Assembly: GCA_017453205.1 (NCBI GenBank)
Contig: JAFTKO010000013.1
Location: forward strand, 1-58,126
Direction of reading: 5' to 3'
Origin: Clostridia bacterium
GTDB lineage: Bacteria; Bacillota; Clostridia; Oscillospirales; CAG-272
DNA length: 58,126 bases
Both the position numbers and the translations under genes were made by a program. Below the pieces are notes generated by a model. It was not told where the DNA came from. It did not search any database and saw only the letters and a program-made list of their open reading frames with translations. This document shows, in pieces, positions 1-9,501 of this stretch (position 1 is its first letter; every line of letters starts with the position of its first letter).

Positions 1-246
1 GTATTTTTGCAGAATCGACTCGTACTGCTGATATAGCTGACGGGCATACGGCACGAACTCTACTCCGTCATTGGTGAGTGTTACACCTCTTCCGCTTCTG
101 TGGAAGATGGAAATACCAAGCTCACGCTCCAGCTCCTTGATAGAGCTTGTCAGAGATGGCTGTGCTACATACAGAATTTCCGCCGCTTTATTAAAGGAGC
201 CTGTCTCCGAAATTGTAATAACATAATGTAATTGTTGTATTGTCAT
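1..246 (-). CDS. LysR-family transcriptional regulator, N-terminal part (cut by window edge)
   Basis: Only the first 82 residues are present; the gene runs off the left edge. They form the winged helix-turn-helix of LysR regulators, with the typical start MTIQQLHYV and the recognition-helix region AEILYVAQPSLTSSIKELE. The effector-binding domain is missing, so the ligand is unknown. The ATG overlaps the stop of the upstream Rrf2 gene by four bases (ATGA), so it is translationally coupled and is the last visible gene of the sulfur operon. LysR proteins such as CysB or CysL often control cysteine metabolism. That would suit the position but is inference. Confidence 0.85.
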   Translation of the reverse strand, partial: MTIQQLHYVITISETGSFNKAAEILYVAQPSLTSSIKELERELGISIFHRSGRGVTLTNDGVEFVPYARQLYQQYESILQKY

Positions 247-698
247 AATGCTGCATCCAAAAATGAAACATCCATTCCACCCGAATTGTCCGACTCTTCA
301 CGCATCAGATCTCTAATGGTGATACCGTCAAAATATCCGTCTATTAAAGCTTGCAAATTTTTCCACATGGCGATCGTGCGGCACCGATCGGCTTTCTCAC
401 ATGGCTTCGCTCCGCATTCAAGACAGGCAACGGGCGCAAGATCGCCTTCCGCTAAACGAAGTATTTCTCCCACGGTATATTCTTCGGGCTTTCTTGTCAG
501 TCGATAACCGCCCCCCTTGCCGTGTTGTCCCTCGACAATGTGATTTTGAGTCAGCACGGGTAAAATACGCTCCAAGTATTTCAAAGGAAGGTCTTGACGC
601 TCTGCCACCTCTTTCATCGGAATATAAGAGTCCTTGCCGTTTTCCGCAAGGTCGATCACTACGCGCAAAGCGTATCTTCCTCTTGTCGAGATTGTCAT
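243..698 (-). CDS. iscR: Rrf2-family regulator, IscR-like
   Basis: A 151-residue Rrf2 winged-helix repressor. The N-terminal MTISTRGRYALR and the Gly-rich wing around residues 59-66 are family hallmarks. Four cysteines at about 92, 95, 100 and 106 resemble the three [2Fe-2S] ligands of IscR (92, 98, 104 in E. coli), so Fe-S sensing is likely; a CymR-type cysteine sensor is the alternative. It sits at the end of an operon holding cysK, iscS and iscU, which fits either role. The start has GAGGAA eight bases upstream and overlaps the mnmA stop by four bases. It probably binds the TACCTACC boxes in the promoter at 7924-7993 and represses its own operon. Confidence 0.85.
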   Translation of the reverse strand: MTISTRGRYALRVVIDLAENGKDSYIPMKEVAERQDLPLKYLERILPVLTQNHIVEGQHGKGGGYRLTRKPEEYTVGEILRLAEGDLAPVACLECGAKPCEKADRCRTIAMWKNLQALIDGYFDGITIRDLMREESDNSGGMDVSFLDAAL

Positions 699-1786
699 TT
701 TCGGTATTCCTCTCTTTCTGTTTCACATTGAATCGTTCCACCGCCGAGAACCGTGTCCCCATCATAAAGCACCGCCGCTTGTCCCGGGGTAATCGCCCGT
801 TGCGGTTCGTCAAAGGTGATGTGTACAGCATCTTCATCTATCGGAATAACGGTTGCCCACTGCTCGGGCTGGCGGTAGCGTATTTTTGCCTTACAACGAA
901 ACGCCTCTTTGGGTGCCAAACCGCTGATCCAGTGAAAGTCTGTCACCTCTGCCTCCTTGCCAAACAGCTCCTCGTTACTGCCAAGAATCACATCGCCGCT
1001 TTGCGGACATATTTTGCAAACATACAGCGGCTCCGTGCTTGAGACGCCAAGTCCTTTTCTTTGTCCCAAGGTATAATGGATGATCCCCTTATGCCTGCCG
1101 AGAACATTTCCCTTTGTATCCACAAAATTGCCTTGTACGGGCTCCTTTCCTGTATGCAACTTTATCACACGGGCGTAATCTCCGTCCGGCACAAAGCAAA
1201 TATCCTGACTGTCGGGCTTATCCGCATTGACAAAGCCACTCTGCTCCGCAATTGCACGGACCTCCGTTTTTTTCAAATTTCCAAGGGGAAACTGTGTATG
1301 CGCAAGCTGCTCCTGTGTTAAGGAATACAACACATAGCTTTGGTCTTTGGTCTCGTCAAGCGCTTTTTTCAGTACATATTTCCCGTCTTTTTTCTCAATC
1401 CTCGCATAGTGTCCCGTCACGATATCATCACACCCCAAGGCTTTTGCACGCTCGTACAGCTTATCAAATTTCATGTACCGATTACAATCGATACATGGAT
1501 TGGGGGTAATTCCCTTTTCGTAGCTTTCGATGAATTTACCAATCACCGTATCACGGAACTCCTGCGTAAAATTGAACACATAGAACGGCATTCCGAGCTT
1601 GTAAGCAACGCTCCGCGCGTCCTCGACATCATCAAGAGAACAGCAGGTACGTGAACATTCCGGTCCCGCGTCCTCGTTTTCATAGAGCTTCATGGTACAA
1701 CCGATACATTCAAAGCCCCGATCTACCATCAGCTTTGCCGCCAATGAGGAGTCCACGCCTCCGCTCATTGCAATAAGAGCTTTCAT
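695..1786 (-). CDS. mnmA: tRNA-specific 2-thiouridylase MnmA
   Basis: A 363-residue enzyme that adds sulfur to uridine 34 of the Lys, Glu and Gln tRNAs. The N-terminal PP-loop reads MSGGVDSS (residues 7-14). The two catalytic cysteines lie in NPCIDC (Cys98) and in DICFVPDG (near 196). Length is normal for the family. The ATG overlaps the iscU stop by four bases, so it is coupled to the sulfur-mobilising genes. The adjacent IscS is the likely persulfide donor, as in other Firmicutes that pair a cysteine desulfurase with MnmA. Confidence 0.96.
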   Translation of the reverse strand: MKALIAMSGGVDSSLAAKLMVDRGFECIGCTMKLYENEDAGPECSRTCCSLDDVEDARSVAYKLGMPFYVFNFTQEFRDTVIGKFIESYEKGITPNPCIDCNRYMKFDKLYERAKALGCDDIVTGHYARIEKKDGKYVLKKALDETKDQSYVLYSLTQEQLAHTQFPLGNLKKTEVRAIAEQSGFVNADKPDSQDICFVPDGDYARVIKLHTGKEPVQGNFVDTKGNVLGRHKGIIHYTLGQRKGLGVSSTEPLYVCKICPQSGDVILGSNEELFGKEAEVTDFHWISGLAPKEAFRCKAKIRYRQPEQWATVIPIDEDAVHITFDEPQRAITPGQAAVLYDGDTVLGGGTIQCETEREEYRK

Positions 1787-2220
1787 GATTTCTCACAGCA
1801 ATGACCGCAGCTTGCGCAATCGGGGAAAAGTCTGTGGTCGTACTCAATTCCGTTTTTGTCGTAGTAATCCTTGAGTGCCGCCTTGATCGCTTCCTCGGCA
1901 AGGACCGAGCAGTGGAGCTTATGCGCAGGCAGACCGTCAAGCGCCGCCACAACGGCCTTGTTTGTCAAGCTTAGCGCCTGGGAAACAGGCTTGCCTTTGA
2001 TCAACTCGGTTGCCATAGAGCTTGATGCAATGGCAGAACCGCAACCAAAGGTCTCAAATTTGACATCCTCAATAATGTCATCCTTGATCTTGAGATAGAT
2101 CTTCATAATATCGCCGCACTTGGCGTTGCCGACTTCACCTATCCCGTCTGCATCCTCAATCGCACCGACATTGCGGGGATTGCGGAAATGATCCATTACT
2201 TTCTCACTGTATAATGCCAT
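1783..2220 (-). CDS. iscU: Fe-S cluster scaffold IscU/NifU N-type
   Basis: A 145-residue scaffold on which IscS assembles Fe-S clusters. The three conserved cysteines are visible in NAKCGDIM, FGCGSAIASSS and LHCSVLAEEA. Unlike E. coli IscU there is an extra C-terminal Cys-rich tail, CASCGHCC, at the extreme end; similar tails occur in clostridial homologues and may bind metal. It starts ten bases after iscS with GAGGAA upstream and overlaps mnmA by four bases. The iscS-iscU pair is the minimal clostridial ISC system; no HscAB or ferredoxin gene accompanies it. Confidence 0.95.
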   Translation of the reverse strand: MALYSEKVMDHFRNPRNVGAIEDADGIGEVGNAKCGDIMKIYLKIKDDIIEDVKFETFGCGSAIASSSMATELIKGKPVSQALSLTNKAVVAALDGLPAHKLHCSVLAEEAIKAALKDYYDKNGIEYDHRLFPDCASCGHCCEKS

Positions 2221-2230
2221 TTTAATTTCC

Positions 2231-3442
2231 TCACTTGATCATAAATTCTTTCTTGCCGCTGACAAGATCGCGCCAAATAGGCGAAATACCGCGCAAATAT
2301 TCCACGACCTCTTTCACGGACTTGATCACATACTCGATTTCTTCCTCGGTGTTTTCTTCGGACAGGCTGAGTCTGAGGGATCCGTGCGCAATATCGTGTA
2401 CTCTGCCGATGGCGAGCAACACATGGCTCGGATCAAGTGAGCCCGAGGTACACGCCGAACCCGAGGATGCGCAAATCCCTTTATCATCGAGAAGCAACAA
2501 CAAGGACTCCCCCTCGATCCCCTCAAAGCAGAAATTCACGTTTCCGGGGAGCCTGTGCTTGGCATCACCGTTGAGGATCGAATGCGGAATTTCGGAAAGC
2601 CCGCTTATGAGTTTATCTCTCAAAACAGTCAGTTTTTCTGTGTTTCTGTCAAGCTTCTCATATGCTTCTTCCAATGCCGCTGTCATCCCGATAATGGCAG
2701 GAATATTTTCGGTTCCCGCGCGCTTGCCTCGCTCCTGTGCTCCACCCTCAATCAGATTGGAGAGCAAAATTCCTTTTTTGGCATACAGTACGCCAATCCC
2801 TTTGGGACCGTGGAACTTGTGAGCCGAGAGCGAAAGCATATCTATATTCTGTTCCTGCACGTCGATGTGCAAATGCCCCACCGCCTGTACCGCATCGGTA
2901 TGGAAAATAACGCCCTTCTCGCGGCAAACCGCACCGATCTCGGCAATCGGTTGAATGGAGCCGATCTCGTTATTGGCATACATTACGGTCACAAGACAGG
3001 TATCGGGACGGATCGCATCAGCCACCTGTTGGGGTGTGACAAGCCCGTTTTCATGAACATCAAGCAGTGTGATCTCAAAGCCCTCTTTTTTCAGTTTTTC
3101 GAGTGTATGAAGCACCGCGTGATGCTCAAAGGCAGTGGAAACAATGTGCTTCTTTCCTTTTCTCTCGCCAAGTCTCGCTGCGGAAACGATCGCCTGATTG
3201 TCTGCCTCGCTGCCGCCAGAGGTAAAGGTAATTTCTCGAGCTGTACAGCCAAGACATTTTGCAATACGCTCTCTCGCGCTCACCAATGCTTCAGAGGCTC
3301 TTTGCCCCTCGGTGTGCAAGCTGGAGGGATTGCCGTAAATACCGTCCAGGTATGGTAGCATGGCGTTAATCGCGGTTTTGCTCATTTTTGTGGTTGCGGC
3401 ATTATCTACATATATTCTTTTACATCCGTCAGGACTGTTCAT
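2231..3442 (-). CDS. iscS: Cysteine desulfurase IscS/NifS
   Basis: A 403-residue PLP enzyme converting cysteine to alanine and an enzyme persulfide for IscU and MnmA. The PLP lysine is in LSAHKFHGPKG (about Lys209). The catalytic cysteine is in ASSGSACTSG (about Cys331), on the short loop of the NifS/IscS class. I chose the ATG at 3442, which gives MNSPDGCKRIYVDNAATT and has GGAGG seven bases upstream. A longer in-frame start at 3475 has no such site. The chosen start lies inside the end of the HD-domain gene (14-base overlap), again pointing to coupling. Confidence 0.95.
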   Translation of the reverse strand: MNSPDGCKRIYVDNAATTKMSKTAINAMLPYLDGIYGNPSSLHTEGQRASEALVSARERIAKCLGCTAREITFTSGGSEADNQAIVSAARLGERKGKKHIVSTAFEHHAVLHTLEKLKKEGFEITLLDVHENGLVTPQQVADAIRPDTCLVTVMYANNEIGSIQPIAEIGAVCREKGVIFHTDAVQAVGHLHIDVQEQNIDMLSLSAHKFHGPKGIGVLYAKKGILLSNLIEGGAQERGKRAGTENIPAIIGMTAALEEAYEKLDRNTEKLTVLRDKLISGLSEIPHSILNGDAKHRLPGNVNFCFEGIEGESLLLLLDDKGICASSGSACTSGSLDPSHVLLAIGRVHDIAHGSLRLSLSEENTEEEIEYVIKSVKEVVEYLRGISPIWRDLVSGKKEFMIK

Positions 3443-4001
3443 TTTTAGCCTCCTTTTCGATGGAACGCATAGCAAGAATGGTTTTTGTAATCAAATCATC
3501 CGGCGTCCAACCAAGCATCTCCGCACCGCGTTCGATGACTTCCCTCGAACACCCTGCGGCAAAATTCAAATTTTTGTATTTCTTCTTCACGGATTTCAGT
3601 TCCAAATCATGAACACTTCCGGAGGGGCGCATGATCGCAACCGCCCCGATCAGCCCCGTCAGCTCGTCAACCGCGTAAAGAACCTTTTCCATTTCATGTT
3701 CGGGTTTGATATCCACGGTCATAGCGTAACCGTGGCTTGCTACAGCGTGAATGATGCTCTCATCCACTCCGTGCTCTCGCAAAAGCACTTGTTCTTTCAT
3801 ACAATGCTGATCGGGATACTGTTCAAAGTCAAGATCATGTAAAATACCGACCGATTCCCAAAAATCGGCCTCATCTCCATACCCCAGCTCTTTGGCATAC
3901 CATCGCATCACGCCGCCTACCGTTTTTCCATGCTTGAGGTGAAATTCACCCGTGTTATATTCTTTTAATAATTCAAATGCTTCTTTGGGGGTCGGTATCA
4001 T
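3429..4001 (-). CDS. HD-domain protein (predicted metal-dependent phosphohydrolase)
   Basis: A 190-residue HD-superfamily protein. The metal-binding His-Asp pair is in ILHDLDFEQYPDQH, followed by a further His in VASHGYAM and Asp in YAVDELTG, the usual HD pattern. Substrate is unknown. Its place between pdxT and iscS in a cysteine/PLP/Fe-S operon suggests a housekeeping role, but nothing in the sequence identifies one. It has a strong GGAGG site before the ATG and its end overlaps the iscS start. Confidence 0.85.
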   Translation of the reverse strand: MIPTPKEAFELLKEYNTGEFHLKHGKTVGGVMRWYAKELGYGDEADFWESVGILHDLDFEQYPDQHCMKEQVLLREHGVDESIIHAVASHGYAMTVDIKPEHEMEKVLYAVDELTGLIGAVAIMRPSGSVHDLELKSVKKKYKNLNFAAGCSREVIERGAEMLGWTPDDLITKTILAMRSIEKEAKNEQS

Positions 4002-4019
4002 TTTGCTTTCCTCCTGCGG

Positions 4020-4586
4020 TCATAAGCCCGCCATTTTCAAAAAATAACGATGTACGGACAGATCTTCATTCAGTTCGGGATGAAATGAAGTAACTAACTG
4101 ATTGTCCTGTCTTGCGGCTACGATTTTTCCGTCTACGGTTGCCAACACTTCGGCAGTCTCCGAGACCGAGGCAATAAAAGGCGCTCGGATAAAGGTCATG
4201 GGGATCCGCCCGATCCCTTTCAATTCCGCCTCGGTATAAAAACTCCCCAACTGTCTGCCGTAAGCATTTCTTTTTGCTGTAATATCCATCGTTGCAAAGT
4301 GTTGACGCTCATCGTTCTCTATTTTCTTTGCCAAGAGAAGAAGTCCGGCACAGGTTCCGAAAACAGGCAATCCCTTTTCAATACGTTGCCTCAGCGGCTC
4401 AAAAAGCTCCAATTCACGGAGGAGCTTGCCCTGCACCGTACTTTCACCGCCGGGAATGATCAGCCCGTCAAAAGATTGTTCCAAGTCTTTTTTCTGTCGA
4501 ATTTCAAAGGAAGAAACACCAAGCCGCGAAAGCATTTGTTCATGCTCAATGAAAGCCCCTTGCAGGGCAAGTACAGCGACTTTCAT
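4020..4586 (-). CDS. pdxT: Pyridoxal 5'-phosphate synthase glutaminase subunit PdxT
   Basis: A 188-residue class-I glutamine amidotransferase that supplies ammonia to PdxS for de novo PLP synthesis. The nucleophile is in [11 protein letters not shown] and the catalytic His-Glu pair in SFHPEL. The [11 protein letters not shown] loop is typical of PdxT. It begins three bases after the pdxS stop. PLP made here is the cofactor of the MetY, CysK and IscS enzymes of the same operon. Confidence 0.96.
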   Translation of the reverse strand: MKVAVLALQGAFIEHEQMLSRLGVSSFEIRQKKDLEQSFDGLIIPGGESTVQGKLLRELELFEPLRQRIEKGLPVFGTCAGLLLLAKKIENDERQHFATMDITAKRNAYGRQLGSFYTEAELKGIGRIPMTFIRAPFIASVSETAEVLATVDGKIVAARQDNQLVTSFHPELNEDLSVHRYFLKMAGL

Positions 4587-4589
4587 GAT

Positions 4590-5465
4590 TTATTTTCCTC
4601 TTTCCGCCATCAAAAGCTCGATCTCCTGCTCATTGATACCAACCATTGCCTCGCCCAGATTCTCGGACAACTCTGCCAACAGTTTTGCGTCATTAAAATT
4701 GGTAACGGCCTTTACGATTGCTGCGGCTCTCTTTTCGGGATTGCCGGACTTAAAGATTCCCGAACCGACAAATACCCCCTCGGCTCCGAGCTGCATCATC
4801 AATGCGGCATCCGCAGGGGTTGCAACACCGCCCGCGGCAAAGTTTACAACCGGTAATTTTTTATGCTCATGAACATACTGCACAAGCTCATAAGGAACTT
4901 GAAGCTGTTTTGCGGTATCAAACAGTTCGTCCTCCGCCATGGAACCGATACGGCGAATTTCGGACTGCATCAAACGCATATGGCGAACAGCCTGTACCAC
5001 ATCTCCGGTTCCCGGCTCGCCTTTGGTACGGATCATAGAAGCGCCCTCGTTGATACGGCGCAAAGCTTCTCCGAGATCCTTTGCACCGCAAACAAACGGC
5101 ACATCAAATTTCGTCTTATCAATATGGTACTTATCATCGGCAGGAGACAAGACCTCGCTTTCATCAATATAATCTATTTCAATTGCTTGCAAGATCTGCG
5201 CCTCCGCAAAATGTCCGATACGGCATTTTGCCATCACGGGAATGGAAACGGCGTTTTGAATCCCCTTGATCATTTTCGGATCGCTCATACGGGAAACACC
5301 GCCCGCCGCACGGATATCAGCTGGGATCCGCTCCAGCGCCATGACCGCACACGCTCCCGCGGCTTCTGCAATTTTTGCCTGTTCGGGCGTGGTAACGTCC
5401 ATAATGACACCGCCTTTTAACATTTGCGCAAGGTTTTTATTCAGTTCAAATCGATTGTTGCTCAT
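4590..5465 (-). CDS. pdxS: Pyridoxal 5'-phosphate synthase lyase subunit PdxS
   Basis: A 291-residue (beta/alpha)8 subunit that condenses ribose 5-phosphate, glyceraldehyde 3-phosphate and ammonia to PLP, forming a 12-mer with PdxT. Highly conserved stretches are [45 protein letters not shown] and [20 protein letters not shown]. Length is standard. The ribosome site is AAGGAG. It lies between cysK and pdxT in the operon. Confidence 0.97.
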   Translation of the reverse strand: MSNNRFELNKNLAQMLKGGVIMDVTTPEQAKIAEAAGACAVMALERIPADIRAAGGVSRMSDPKMIKGIQNAVSIPVMAKCRIGHFAEAQILQAIEIDYIDESEVLSPADDKYHIDKTKFDVPFVCGAKDLGEALRRINEGASMIRTKGEPGTGDVVQAVRHMRLMQSEIRRIGSMAEDELFDTAKQLQVPYELVQYVHEHKKLPVVNFAAGGVATPADAALMMQLGAEGVFVGSGIFKSGNPEKRAAAIVKAVTNFNDAKLLAELSENLGEAMVGINEQEIELLMAERGK

Positions 5466-5539
5466 AGAATCTATTCTCCTTCATAGTTCACGAAATCACC
5501 GGCACCCGCATCATACAGGTACCGGCGAATATTTTCATC

Positions 5540-6472
5540 TTATTCTGCAAAAAGCGGTGTGGAAAGGTATCTGTCGCCAGTATCGGGGAGAAGGACAACG
5601 ATGGTCTTCCCCGCGTTCTCGGGACGCTTTGCAAGCTCGATTGCCGCATAGGTTGCCGCACCGGAGGAAATCCCCACAAGCACACCCTCGCTCTTGCCGA
5701 TCAGCTTACCAGTGGCAAAAGCATCTTCATTGGAAACGGGAATGATCTCATCGTATACCTTCGTATTGAGAACCTCGGGAACAAAGCCTGCGCCGATGCC
5801 TTGGATCTTGTGCGGTCCCGCCACGCCTGTCGAAAGCACCGCGGAGGACGCGGGTTCTACCGCTACGACCTTGACATTCGGATTTTGGGATTTGAGATAT
5901 TCACCCACACCCGTGACCGTTCCGCCCGTGCCGACACCTGCTACGAAGATATCCACCGTTCCGTCGGTATCCTCCCAAATTTCGGGGCCCGTATGTTCTC
6001 TGTGTGCCTTGGGGTTGGCAGGATTGATAAACTGACCGGGAATAAAGCTGTTGGGGGTTTCCTTTGCAAGCTCTTCCGCCTTGGCGATTGCACCTTTCAT
6101 TCCCTTTGCACCCTCGGTAAGGACCAGCTCTGCGCCGTAAGCCTTCATCAACTGTCTGCGCTCAACAGACATCGTTTCGGGCATTACAATAATGATCTGA
6201 TATCCTCTTGCTGCGGCAACCGAGGCAAGACCGATACCTGTATTACCGGAGGTCGGTTCGATGATCACGGAACCGGGCTTCAGTTTTCCGGATGCCTCTG
6301 CCTCATCGATCATTGCCTTTGCAATTCTGTCCTTCACGGAACCCGCGGGATTGAAGTATTCAAGCTTGGCAATTATTTTTGCTTTCAGATCATATTGCTT
6401 TTCGATATGTGTCAACTCCAAAAGAGGCGTTTTTCCAATCAGCAGGTCAACGGATGTGTATATGTTAGACAT
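5540..6472 (-). CDS. cysK: Cysteine synthase A (O-acetylserine sulfhydrylase)
   Basis: A 310-residue PLP enzyme making cysteine from O-acetylserine and sulfide. The PLP lysine is Lys47 in NPAGSVKDR. The substrate loop [12 protein letters not shown] and the phosphate loop [14 protein letters not shown] are complete. Full length for CysK. GGAGG precedes the ATG and metY ends 18 bases upstream. It feeds cysteine to the IscS desulfurase further along the transcript. Confidence 0.96.
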   Translation of the reverse strand: MSNIYTSVDLLIGKTPLLELTHIEKQYDLKAKIIAKLEYFNPAGSVKDRIAKAMIDEAEASGKLKPGSVIIEPTSGNTGIGLASVAAARGYQIIIVMPETMSVERRQLMKAYGAELVLTEGAKGMKGAIAKAEELAKETPNSFIPGQFINPANPKAHREHTGPEIWEDTDGTVDIFVAGVGTGGTVTGVGEYLKSQNPNVKVVAVEPASSAVLSTGVAGPHKIQGIGAGFVPEVLNTKVYDEIIPVSNEDAFATGKLIGKSEGVLVGISSGAATYAAIELAKRPENAGKTIVVLLPDTGDRYLSTPLFAE

Positions 6473-6490
6473 AATAAATTCCCTCCAAAA

Positions 6491-7774
6491 TTACTTTACT
6501 GCGGCAAAACCTCTTTCAAGGTCTGCGATAATATCATCAATATGCTCGGTACCGATAGAAAGACGGATGGTGTTGGATTTGATGCCCTGATCGACCAATT
6601 CTTCCTCGGTAAGTTGGCTATGCGTCGTGGTTGCGGGATGGATAACAAGGCTCTTGACGTCGGCAACATTGGCAAGAAGCGAGAAAATCTGCAAGCTGTC
6701 GATAAACTTGTGCGCTTCCTTTACGCCGCCCTTGATCTCAAAGGTGAAGATAGACGCGCCGCCGTTTGGGAAGTACTTTTGATAAAGCGCATGATCGGGA
6801 TGATCGGGCAAGGAAGGATGGTTGACCTTTTCCACTTGGGGATGCTTTGCAAGAAATTCAACCACCTTCTTGGTGTTCTCCGCATGGCGCTCCAAACGAA
6901 GCGACAGGGTCTCGGTTCCCTGCAAAAGAAGGAATGCCGCAAAGGGAGAGATCGTTGCTCCCGTATCACGAAGCAAAATTGCACGGATATAGGTAACGAA
7001 CGCTGCAGGACCGACCGCTTTGACAAAGGATACACCATGGTAAGAGGGGCTGGGATCGGCAATTGCGGGATATTTGCCCGAAGCCGCCCAGTCGAATTTA
7101 CTGGAATCCACGATCACACCGCCCAATGTCGTACCGTGACCGCCGATAAATTTCGTTGCGGAGTGTACAACGATATCCGCGCCGTGCTCGATGGGACGGA
7201 TCAAGTAAGGTGTACCAAAGGTATTATCCACCACAAGAGGCAACCCATGCTTATGTGCAAGCGCGGCAAGCGCGTCAATATCGGGGATATCGCTGTTGGG
7301 ATTTCCAAGCGTCTCAATGTAAATCGCTCTTGTATTTTCCTTGATTGCCGCCTCGACCTCAGCAAGATCGTGAATATTGACAAAGCTTGCGGTGATACCG
7401 AAATTCGGCAAGGTATGAGCAAGCAGGTTGTAGCTGCCGCCATAGATGGTCTTTTGTGCAACGAAATGACCGCCGTTTTGTCCGAGCGCCTGCAGGGTGT
7501 AAGTAATTGCAGCGGCACCCGAAGCCAAAGCAAGTGCGGCTACGCCACCCTCCAACGCGGCAATTCTCTTTTCAAAAACATCCTGCGTGGAGTTGGTAAG
7601 TCTACCGTAGATGTTACCTGCATCGGCAAGGCCGAAACGGGCGGCGGCATGTGCGGAATTGTGAAATACGTATGAGGTAGTTGCATAGATCGGTACTGCA
7701 CGGGCATCGGTTGCGGGATCGGGAGCTTCTTGACCTACGTGAAGCTGGAGTGTTTCAAATTTAAGTTCAGACAT
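6491..7774 (-). CDS. metY: O-acetylhomoserine sulfhydrylase (Cys/Met metabolism PLP enzyme)
   Basis: A 427-residue member of the Cys/Met metabolism PLP family. The PLP lysine lies in HSATKFIGGHGTTLGG, and ETLGNPNSDIPDI and VDNTFGTPYLIRP are diagnostic for the O-acetylhomoserine sulfhydrylase branch, which makes homocysteine from sulfide. Cystathionine gamma-synthases are shorter and lack the insert around the YHG segment. First gene of the operon; the ATG has GAAAGGA upstream and the promoter lies about 190 bases further up. No S-box or T-box leader was recognisable. Confidence 0.93.
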   Translation of the reverse strand: MSELKFETLQLHVGQEAPDPATDARAVPIYATTSYVFHNSAHAAARFGLADAGNIYGRLTNSTQDVFEKRIAALEGGVAALALASGAAAITYTLQALGQNGGHFVAQKTIYGGSYNLLAHTLPNFGITASFVNIHDLAEVEAAIKENTRAIYIETLGNPNSDIPDIDALAALAHKHGLPLVVDNTFGTPYLIRPIEHGADIVVHSATKFIGGHGTTLGGVIVDSSKFDWAASGKYPAIADPSPSYHGVSFVKAVGPAAFVTYIRAILLRDTGATISPFAAFLLLQGTETLSLRLERHAENTKKVVEFLAKHPQVEKVNHPSLPDHPDHALYQKYFPNGGASIFTFEIKGGVKEAHKFIDSLQIFSLLANVADVKSLVIHPATTTHSQLTEEELVDQGIKSNTIRLSIGTEHIDDIIADLERGFAAVK

Positions 7775-7923
7775 GATATTGATTTCCTTTCGTTATTAAA
7801 AATATGGGATGTGATTGATTTTGGTTACTTTATTTTATAAGGACTTCTCTTTCAACATCGCCACATTCGCCCGAATCGGAAATTCGCTCTTATAAGTTTT
7901 TGAAAGTAGTTTTTCATAGCAAG

Positions 7924-7993
7924 TACCTACCTGTGTTTTATTACCTACCTCTTAGGTCGGTATTATTATAGCACATATTACCTACCTTGTCAA
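7924..7993 (-). promoter_or_regulatory. Promoter of the metY-cysK-pdx-isc operon with three TACCTACC operator boxes
   Basis: On the minus strand TTGACA (7988-7993) and TATAAT (7965-7970) are separated by exactly 17 bases, a consensus sigma-A promoter. On the plus strand TACCTACC occurs at 7924-7931, 7942-7949 and 7979-7986. The middle copy forms an inverted repeat with GGTCGGTA at 7955-7962 (5-base centre), just downstream of the -10. The third copy lies in the spacer. This layout suits repression, most likely by the Rrf2 protein at the operon's end. The rest of 7775-8081 holds only an AT-rich leader and the nfnB terminator. Confidence 0.8.
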
Positions 7994-8024
7994 TAGGTTT
8001 TTTGGAAATTTTTTAAAAAAATTT

Positions 8025-8072
8025 AAAACCGCACGTCTGCCATGCTTTTCAAGCACACAAACGTGCGGTTTT
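8025..8072 (-). terminator. Rho-independent terminator of nfnAB
   Basis: A perfect 12-base inverted repeat, AAAACCGCACGT with ACGTGCGGTTTT, begins ten bases after the nfnB stop and is followed on the minus strand by a T-rich run. Confidence 0.9.
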
Positions 8073-8081
8073 GATCACCGA

Positions 8082-9488
8082 TTATTTGTTTAAATACGCA
8101 TCTATGGCCTTTGCCGCTGTTTTACCGGCACCCATAGCCGAAATCACGGTAGCGGCACCTGTCACCGCGTCGCCTCCCGCATATACCGCATCACGGGAGG
8201 TCAGTCCGTCCTCGTTTACGATAATACCGCCTCGGGAATTGACCTCAAGCCCCTCGGTGGTGCTCTTGATTAGGGGATTGGGTGACGTACCGATCGAGAT
8301 AATTACGGTATCCACATCCAAAACAAACTCCGAGCCGTTTACGGGAACGGGACGGCGGCGACCTTTTTCGTCGGGCTCACCCAGCTCCATTCTGATACAC
8401 TTGATACCTGTTACAAAGCCGTTTTTGGGGTCCCGTTTGTTTTCGGAATTTTCATATCCGATAATCTCTACGGGATTGCAAAGAAGCTGAAAATCAATGC
8501 CCTCCTCCATGGCGTGCTCTACCTCTTCCTTTCGTGCCGGAAGTTCCTCCATGGAACGGCGGTAAACAATATAAACCTTATCCGCACCGAGACGCAAAGC
8601 GGTTCTTGCGGCATCCATTGCCACGTTACCGCCGCCAACGACAGCGACATTCCCACCCTTCATGATGGGGGTTTCGGGATCGCTCCGGTATGCCTTCATC
8701 AAATTGCTTCTGGTGAGAAATTCATTGGCGGAATATACTCCTTTCAGGCTTTCCCCCGGGATGCCCATAAAATTGGGAAGTCCCGCACCCGAACCGATAA
8801 ATACCGCTTCATAGCCCATATCAAACAGCTCGTCAACCGTGAGCGTCTTGCCGATGACGACATTGGGCTCGATATCAACACCGAGAGCCCTTAAGGTGTC
8901 TACCTCCTTGGCAACGATCGATTTGGGCAAACGGAACTCGGGAATCCCGTAAACAAGCACACCACCCGCGGTGTGAAGCGCCTCATAAACCGTAACTCGA
9001 TAGCCTTTCTTTGCAAGGTCTCCGGCACAGGTAAGCCCCGAAGGTCCCGAACCGACAACGGCAACCTTGTGTCCGTTGGATTTCGGCATTTCGGGTGCTC
9101 GCTCGGAATGCGCATTGTGCCAGTCGGCAACAAAGCGCTCCAACCGTCCGATACCAACCGGCTCAAATTTAACACCCAAAGTACATTTGCTTTCGCACTG
9201 TGTTTCCTGCGGACAAACTCTGCCGCAAACCGCAGGCAAGGATGAGGATTTTGATATTTCTTTGTATGCGCCCTCAAAATCTCCCACTTTGATTTTTGAG
9301 ATAAAGTCGGGAATGTGTACATTGACCGGACAGCCGTTTACACAGGGCTGATTTTTACAGTTTAGGCACCGCTGTGCCTCAGCCATTGCGATCTCTCGGG
9401 TATAGCCGAGCGCCACCTCATCAAAGTTATGCGCTCTTACCTCCGGCAATTGCGTAGACATTTCATGCTTTTTAGGTTCGATAGCCAT
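8082..9488 (-). CDS. nfnB: NADH-dependent reduced ferredoxin:NADP+ oxidoreductase, large subunit NfnB
   Basis: A 468-residue flavoprotein of the glutamate-synthase small-subunit family. N-terminal cysteines in CLNCKNQPCVNGCPV and CGRVCPQETQCESKC bind two [4Fe-4S] clusters. Two Rossmann motifs follow: VVGSGPSGLTCAGDLAKKG for FAD and VVGGGNVAMDAA for NADPH. With NfnA directly upstream it forms the bifurcating Nfn complex that makes NADPH from NADH and reduced ferredoxin in the cytoplasm. I chose the ATG at 9488, with GGAGGAG upstream; longer in-frame starts would run into nfnA. GltD is the alternative name, but no gltB-like large subunit is present. Confidence 0.93.
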   Translation of the reverse strand: MAIEPKKHEMSTQLPEVRAHNFDEVALGYTREIAMAEAQRCLNCKNQPCVNGCPVNVHIPDFISKIKVGDFEGAYKEISKSSSLPAVCGRVCPQETQCESKCTLGVKFEPVGIGRLERFVADWHNAHSERAPEMPKSNGHKVAVVGSGPSGLTCAGDLAKKGYRVTVYEALHTAGGVLVYGIPEFRLPKSIVAKEVDTLRALGVDIEPNVVIGKTLTVDELFDMGYEAVFIGSGAGLPNFMGIPGESLKGVYSANEFLTRSNLMKAYRSDPETPIMKGGNVAVVGGGNVAMDAARTALRLGADKVYIVYRRSMEELPARKEEVEHAMEEGIDFQLLCNPVEIIGYENSENKRDPKNGFVTGIKCIRMELGEPDEKGRRRPVPVNGSEFVLDVDTVIISIGTSPNPLIKSTTEGLEVNSRGGIIVNEDGLTSRDAVYAGGDAVTGAATVISAMGAGKTAAKAIDAYLNK

Positions 9489-9501
9489 TGATACTCCTCC
9501 T

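Noticed and set aside
5801-7675. Open frame of 624 codons on the plus strand opposite cysK and metY
   Set aside because: Antisense to two conserved enzymes, no recognisable domain or ribosome site.
7775-8024. SAM (S-box) riboswitch or T-box leader before metY
   Set aside because: The leader is short and AT-rich and has no S-box core or T-box sequence; the operator boxes explain regulation better.
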